From the NCBI GenBank assembly GCA_018114805.1, contig CP073042.1, positions 6,741,501 through 6,805,500 of the forward strand: a stretch of 64,000 nucleotides of DNA, read 5' to 3'. The notes beneath the pieces are model-generated. The model was given only the letters and a program-made list of their open reading frames with translations, was not told where the DNA came from and made no database searches. The position numbers and the translations under genes were made by a program. The stretch comes from Candidatus Streptomyces philanthi (GTDB lineage: Bacteria; Actinomycetota; Actinomycetes; Streptomycetales; Streptomycetaceae). Shown here one piece after another: positions 61,401 through 64,000 of the stretch. Position 1 is the first letter of the stretch, and every line of letters begins with the position of its first letter.

Positions 61401-64000
61401 CACCGGTGCCGGCCGAGGCTTCCTCGGCGCGGGGGGCGTCGGGCCGCTCCAGCAGCCGCTGGGCCGCCGGCAACGCGTCCAGCAGCCGACTCGGCCGCAT
61501 CGAGGTGAACAGTGGGACGAAGCGCGCCCAGTCGATGTCGGCCACGGCCACACATGTGTCGTCCAGGTCCAGCGCCTGCTGGAGCGCGGCGACAGCCAAC
61601 CCGGCGGGCATCAGCGGCAGCCCCTGACGGCGCACCCGCTCCCGGGTCTCCTGGACGTCCACACCGTCGAGGTTCTGCCAGGTGTGCACGGCGTCCTCCC
61701 ACACACCCCAGGCCACCGACGTCATCGGCACCCCGCGGGCCCGACCCTGTTCCGCCAGGGCGTCGAGGGCCGCGTTCGCCGCCGCGTACGCCGCGTGGTC
61801 GCCACTGCCCCAGAAGCCCGCGATGGACGAGAAGAGGACGAACGCGTCCAACTCACCCGGGTCGAGCAACTCCGCCAGGTGCGCCGCACCGGCAACCTTG
61901 GCCGCCAGCACCGAGTCCATGCTGGTCAGCGATGTCTCACCCACCGGCGCCAGCTCGATGAAGGCGGCGGCGTGCAGCACCGTCCGTACGGCGTGCCCCT
62001 CCGCCCGCAACGTGCCAAGCAGGGCCGCCACCGCTTCGCGGTCGGCCACGTCGCACGCCGCGACGGTCACAGCCACACCCCGCCGTTCGAGGTCGCTCAC
62101 CCACCCGGAGGCACCGGGCGAGGCCGGCCCCGACCGGCTGACCAGCACCAGGTGCTCGGCTCCCTGGGTGGCCAGCCAGTCCGCCAGCCGGGGCGCGAGA
62201 CTGCCGGTCCCACCCGTGATCAGCACCGTGCCCCGGGGCCGCCACCGGCGCGCGGGCCGCGTGCCACCCGCCGCGCTCACCATCCGCCGCGCGAGCAACC
62301 CGGCGGAACGCACCGCCACCTGGTCCTCGCCCGTCGCGCCGGACAACACCTGCCGCAGCGACGCGCCCGCCCGCGCGTCCAGGCTCTCCGGCAGGTCCAC
62401 CAACCCGCCCCACAACGCCGGGTGCTCCAGAGCCACCACCCGGCCGAGTCCCCAGACCTGCGCCTGCGCCGGGTCGGCCGGAGCGTCCGAGTCCCCCGTG
62501 GACACCGCACCCCGGGTGACGCTCCACAGCGGCGCCCGCACCCCGAGTTGGCTCAGGGCCTGGACCAGGGTCAGTGTCAGGGCCACCCCCGTCGCCAGCG
62601 AGCCGAACCGTGGATGCGGACGCGAGTCCACCCCCACGAACGACAGCACACCCGCCGTCTCGGTCTCCCCTTGCGCGTTCCGCGCCTCAGCGAGCACGTC
62701 CCGCAGCCGGCCAGCGAGCGCGTCGCGGTCGGCGTCCGCCTCGGTCAGCTCCACGGTGACGACCCGGGCACCGTGGCCACCGAGTACGCGCAGCACCTCC
62801 GCTACCCACGGGTCCGCGTCGTGTCCGGCGGCGAGGGCCACCAACCAGGTGCCGGACAGCGGCGCGGGGGATACCCGCGCCACCGGTTTCCAGGCGATCC
62901 GGTAGCGCCACCCGTCGACCGCGTCGTGGTCACGGTGCTGCCTGCGCCATGCCGACAGTGTCGGCAACAGGGCGGACAGCGACGAGCGCCCGGCCTCGTC
63001 CTCGATCTGGAGCGTCTTCGTCAGCGCGCCGACGTCCTCGCCCTCCACCGCCGCCCAGAACCCCGCGTCCGCCTCGTCCCCCGGCGCCTGGTCGTCCGCC
63101 CCGTCACCGGCCGCCTCGTCGTAGATCCACAGGTGCTGGCGTTGGAAGGGGTAGGTGGGGAGGTCGAGTTGTGGTGTGGTGGTGGGGAGGGTGGTGTTCC
63201 AGTTGATGGGGGTGTTGTGGGTGTGGAGGTGGGCGGCGTGGGTGAGGAGTTGGGTCCAGGTGCCGTGGTCGCGTCGGAGGGTCGCGGTGATGGTGGCGGG
63301 TTGGTTGTGTTCGTTGGTGATGTCGTGGAGTGCGGTGGTGAGGATGGGGTGGGGGCTGATTTCGATGTAGGTGGTGTGTGCGTTGGTGAGTGCGGTGGTG
63401 GTGGCGTGGGTGAGGAGTACGGGTTGGCGGAGGTTGGTGTACCAGTAGTCGGCGGTGAGTTGGGTGGTGTCGAGGGCTTGGCCGGTGGTGGTGGAGTAGA
63501 AGGGGATGTTGCTGGTGGTGGGTTTGATGTCGGCGAGTTGTGTGAGTAGGTGTTCGCGGATGGTTTCGACGTGGGGGCTGTGGGAGGCGTAGTCGACGTT
63601 GATGCGTCGGGCGTGGATGTCCCGTTCCTCGCAGTGTGCGAGGAGGTTGTCCACCGCGACGGCGTCGCCGGCGATGACGGTGGTGTGGGGTCCGTTGTGC
63701 GCGGCGATGTGGAGTTCTTGTCCCCAGTTTCCGGGGAGTTGTTGGGTTGCTTGGGGGGTGAGGGTGAGGGAGGCCATGGTGCCGTGGCCGGTGAGGGTGG
63801 TGTGGATGGCTTGGCTGCGGAGGGCGGTGATGCGTGCGCCGTCGTCGAGGGTGAGGGCGCCTGCGATGACGGCTGCGGGGATCTCGCCTTGGGAGTGGCC
63901 GATGACGGCGGTGGGTTGGACGCCCAATGATTCCCATACTCGGGCGAGCGAGATCATGACGGCGAAGAGCGCGGGTTGGACGATGTCGACACGTTCGATG
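55498..64000 (-). CDS. pieA2: PieA2-like type I PKS: modules 2 (partial) and 3, cut by right edge
   Basis: The coding frame enters at base 64,000 inside AT2. Module 2: AT2 (GHSQGE and YASH, methylmalonyl), KR with GGTGSLAP near 62,220 and no LDD motif (A-type), ACP GFDSL near 61,240; no DH. This keeps a hydroxyl, as at C10 of piericidin. Module 3: KS (Cys near 60,520), AT3 (GHSQGE, YASH: methylmalonyl), DH (HALWNTPLLP near 58,260, Gly replaced by Asn; HPALLDAALH near 57,735), B-type KR (GGTGVLGS near 56,840, LHDALL), ACP AGYDSL near 55,885. This gives a methyl-branched alkene. The N-terminal docking region and KS2 lie outside the window. The AT2, AT3, DH3 and KR3 regions contain skewed repeats. 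Confidence 0.92.
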   Translation of the reverse strand, partial: IERVDIVQPALFAVMISLARVWESLGVQPTAVIGHSQGEIPAAVIAGALTLDDGARITALRSQAIHTTLTGHGTMASLTLTPQATQQLPGNWGQELHIAAHNGPHTTVIAGDAVAVDNLLAHCEERDIHARRINVDYASHSPHVETIREHLLTQLADIKPTTSNIPFYSTTTGQALDTTQLTADYWYTNLRQPVLLTHATTTALTNAHTTYIEISPHPILTTALHDITNEHNQPATITATLRRDHGTWTQLLTHAAHLHTHNTPINWNTTLPTTTPQLDLPTYPFQRQHLWIYDEAAGDGADDQAPGDEADAGFWAAVEGEDVGALTKTLQIEDEAGRSSLSALLPTLSAWRRQHRDHDAVDGWRYRIAWKPVARVSPAPLSGTWLVALAAGHDADPWVAEVLRVLGGHGARVVTVELTEADADRDALAGRLRDVLAEARNAQGETETAGVLSFVGVDSRPHPRFGSLATGVALTLTLVQALSQLGVRAPLWSVTRGAVSTGDSDAPADPAQAQVWGLGRVVALEHPALWGGLVDLPESLDARAGASLRQVLSGATGEDQVAVRSAGLLARRMVSAAGGTRPARRWRPRGTVLITGGTGSLAPRLADWLATQGAEHLVLVSRSGPASPGASGWVSDLERRGVAVTVAACDVADREAVAALLGTLRAEGHAVRTVLHAAAFIELAPVGETSLTSMDSVLAAKVAGAAHLAELLDPGELDAFVLFSSIAGFWGSGDHAAYAAANAALDALAEQGRARGVPMTSVAWGVWEDAVHTWQNLDGVDVQETRERVRRQGLPLMPAGLAVAALQQALDLDDTCVAVADIDWARFVPLFTSMRPSRLLDALPAAQRLLERPDAPRAEEASAGTGAAAELRARLATLTAADQEAALTELISRHARVVLGLDMAESARVDRAFKDAGFDSLTSLALRNRLAEATGLRLPATLVFDHPTPLVLAAHLRESLVDAPNEPTADQKATPVATVAATDDDPIAIIAMACRFPGGVASPDDLWQLVRNGGDAISAPPTDRGWDLAESFGIGGADDADDAGRRHTREGGFLRDVAGFDAAFFGIGPREALAMDPQQRLVLETTWEAFERAGIDPATLRGSRTGTFVGAMSHGYGPRSADAPPAVQDYVITGGVTSVISGRLAYTFGLEGPAVTVDTACSSSLVSLHLASQALRTGECTMALAGGAVVMPTPDVFIGFGRMGALSASGRCMAFSDEADGFGLSEGAGMVLLERLSDARRNGHQVLAVIRGSATNQDGASNGLPAPNGPSQQRVIRAALAAARLAPDEVDAVEAHGTGTRLGDPIEAQALLATYGQDRPADRPLWLGSLKSNIGHAQAAAGVAGVIKMVQAMRHGVLPRTLHVSKPTTHVDWTAGAVELLTEERAWVRGETGPRRAAVSAFGISGTNAHVILEQAPEPQAAPVDTGTPDETGVVPIVLSARDAQALRAQAAQLATYLGERPEADPYAIAHTLLTGRATLEHRAVLLTHDRDHLLDALHALAKDEEHPSVVTGQGRNHSRPVFVFPGQGSQWTGMATDLLDTSEVFRQSIAECENALAPYVDWSLTDVLTNGQPIERVDIVQPALFAVMISLARVWESLGVQPTAVIGHSQGEIPAAVIAGALTLDDGARITALRSQAIHTTLTGHGTMASLTLTPQATQQLPGNWGQELHIAAHNGPHTTVIAGDAVAVDNLLAHCEERDIHARRINVDYASHSPHVETIREHLLTQLADIKPTTSNIPFYSTTTGQALDTTQLTADYWYTNLRQPVLLTHATTTALTNAHTTYIEISPHPILTTALHDITNEHNQPATITATLRRDHGTWTQLLTHAAHLHTHNTPINWNTTLPTTTPQLDLPTYPFQRQPYWLTTPTTHHNPQATDHPFLLTRTTLATNQETLYTGHISTHTHPWLTDHALWNTPLLPGTALLELALHTAHHTGLHHLEELTLHTPLTLTPHQPHHLQIHIGTPNPTGQHPLTIHTRPHAPQEDEAAWTCHATGSLSANADAEAKADGEAASGWEEAASWPPEGAVPVAVEGIYPRLAEDGLVYGPAFQGLRAAWRRGAEVFAEVRLPEPQHADAGRFDLHPALLDAALHATMLDGVERVVLPFSFRGVTLHATSATDLRVRLTPTGPDTMSLAVADGRGAPVATVSALAVRPVDQRQLAASGRAAADSLFQVAWHAVPADGPGTGRVARCAVVGVDALGVGPALLAAGSAVEAHPTLADLARAVDADAAGVPRVVVVPWPLARDAERHSADAASDAVVRMLGLFQEWVREERFEDARLVLVTWGAVAVAPAAGDGPAESVSDLAAASVWGMVRSAQAEHPDRFALVDLDVDASSGRVLADVLAGAEPQCAVRAGRVWVPRLERSRPPATAGVPASRSEGTVVITGGTGVLGSLVARHLVTHHGIRHLLLLSRRGPHAPGATQLHHQLTQLGATTTITTCDTTNPQQLATTLATIPPQHPLTGIIHTAGTLHDALLTNLTPQHTHTTLQPKTHTAWHLHQLTQHTPLDFFILFSAAGGVLGSAGQANYAAANGYLDALADYRRGAGLPAVSMAWGLWEETSEMTGGLGDEGLARLRRAGVLPLSSADGLALFDLALGQDRPLVLPVRLDLAAMRARPGARPALLRGLLGAAPSRAVAGSASVAPAGRADTAEPGATLTLSGLPATERTDTLRELVRKQAALVLGYATADAIDDERGFLDAGYDSLRAVELRNRLGAATGLRLPSTLVFDHPTPAEVADRLDELLRERERPDAGALLTRLDGLSADLSAVAADDPARGQVATRLRALLAGVVGAADGGGGTGGERPAVEGDEFGDVSLDEFLDIVDDELRG
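56450..56857. repeat. KR repeat copy 2 (408 bases, shared with pieA4 module 5)
   Basis: This is the partner of 44,517-44,924, at a constant offset of 11,933. The flanks diverge at once on both sides, which points to recent gene conversion of the KR core rather than old duplication of the whole module. Confidence 0.9.
58045..58405. repeat. Skewed His/Thr-rich DH segment of module 3 (GRINS-like)
   Basis: The plus strand is almost purely G and T here, so the coded DH part is full of His, Thr, Leu and Pro (HISTHTHPWLTDHALWN). It runs directly into the AT repeat at 58,406. No second copy exists in this window; a copy in module 1, beyond the right edge, would be expected. Confidence 0.65.
58406..59439. 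repeat. AT repeat copy C (1.0 kb, module 3)
   Basis: This is identical by eye to 34,968-36,001 and 47,376-48,409 (offsets 23,438 and 11,030) and diverges sharply after 59,439. It covers the AT from its N-terminal FVFPGQGSQ to the post-AT linker. Confidence 0.9.
63135..64000. repeat. AT repeat copy D (module 2, cut by right edge)
   Basis: This matches copy A from 34,975 at offset 28,160 as far as the window runs. Four modules (2, 3, 5 and 7) therefore share one AT sequence, and all four are methylmalonyl-type. Confidence 0.9.

Overview
The window is high-GC actinobacterial DNA, most likely Streptomyces: strong third-position GC bias, GTG starts, a SigE-type ECF sigma factor, and a modular type I polyketide synthase (PKS). 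It has two parts.

Positions 1-24,500 are a patchwork of single genes and small operons on both strands. From left to right: a broken uracil-DNA-glycosylase/amidohydrolase fusion; a serine hydrolase; an AraC regulator with a VOC protein; a compact locus that looks like a small RiPP-type system (a 51-residue peptide with three GCIS repeats, a PaaK/LuxE-like adenylate-forming enzyme and a GRDP-like protein, 5,258-7,324); a ring-cleavage-type VOC dioxygenase; a nitrobindin; a phosphoribosyltransferase; an ECF sigma factor with a membrane partner; a GT-C/PIG-V-like membrane protein; a CbiZ-like amidohydrolase; an isochorismatase-like protein; an iron alcohol dehydrogenase; an SDR39U1-type epimerase; a methyltransferase; a DMT transporter next to a 2OG-Fe(II)-type oxygenase; a DinB-like protein; and a receiver-phosphatase / sensor kinase / receiver signalling group. 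Many of these genes carry indels (homopolymer runs and short tandem duplications). These could be real decay or sequence error.

Positions 24,582-64,000 are one uninterrupted minus-strand block, read right to left. It matches the piericidin A1 locus in gene content, gene order and module chemistry. Five PKS genes are present (pieA2, cut by the right edge, then pieA3 to pieA6), followed by pieB1 (methyltransferase), pieC (SRPBCC protein), pieD (asparagine-synthetase-like amidotransferase), pieB2 (methyltransferase) and pieE (FAD hydroxylase). The modules read: M2 methylmalonyl/KR; M3 methylmalonyl/DH-KR; M4 degenerate AT/DH-KR; M5 methylmalonyl/DH-ER-KR; M6 malonyl/DH-KR; M7 methylmalonyl/no reduction; M8 malonyl/no reduction plus TE. 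This accounts for the piericidin side chain and for a beta,delta-diketo acid that PieD can amidate for pyridine-ring closure. PieE and the two methyltransferases would then decorate the ring. The loading module and M1 (pieA1) and any pathway regulator must lie beyond 64,000.

Main points of interest are the RiPP-like locus, the catalytically dead and shortened AT of module 4, an ACP in module 7 that lacks the Asp of its DSL motif, a likely double-bond shift at module 6, and near-identical, strand-skewed repeats (GRINS-type) in the AT and KR regions of four modules.
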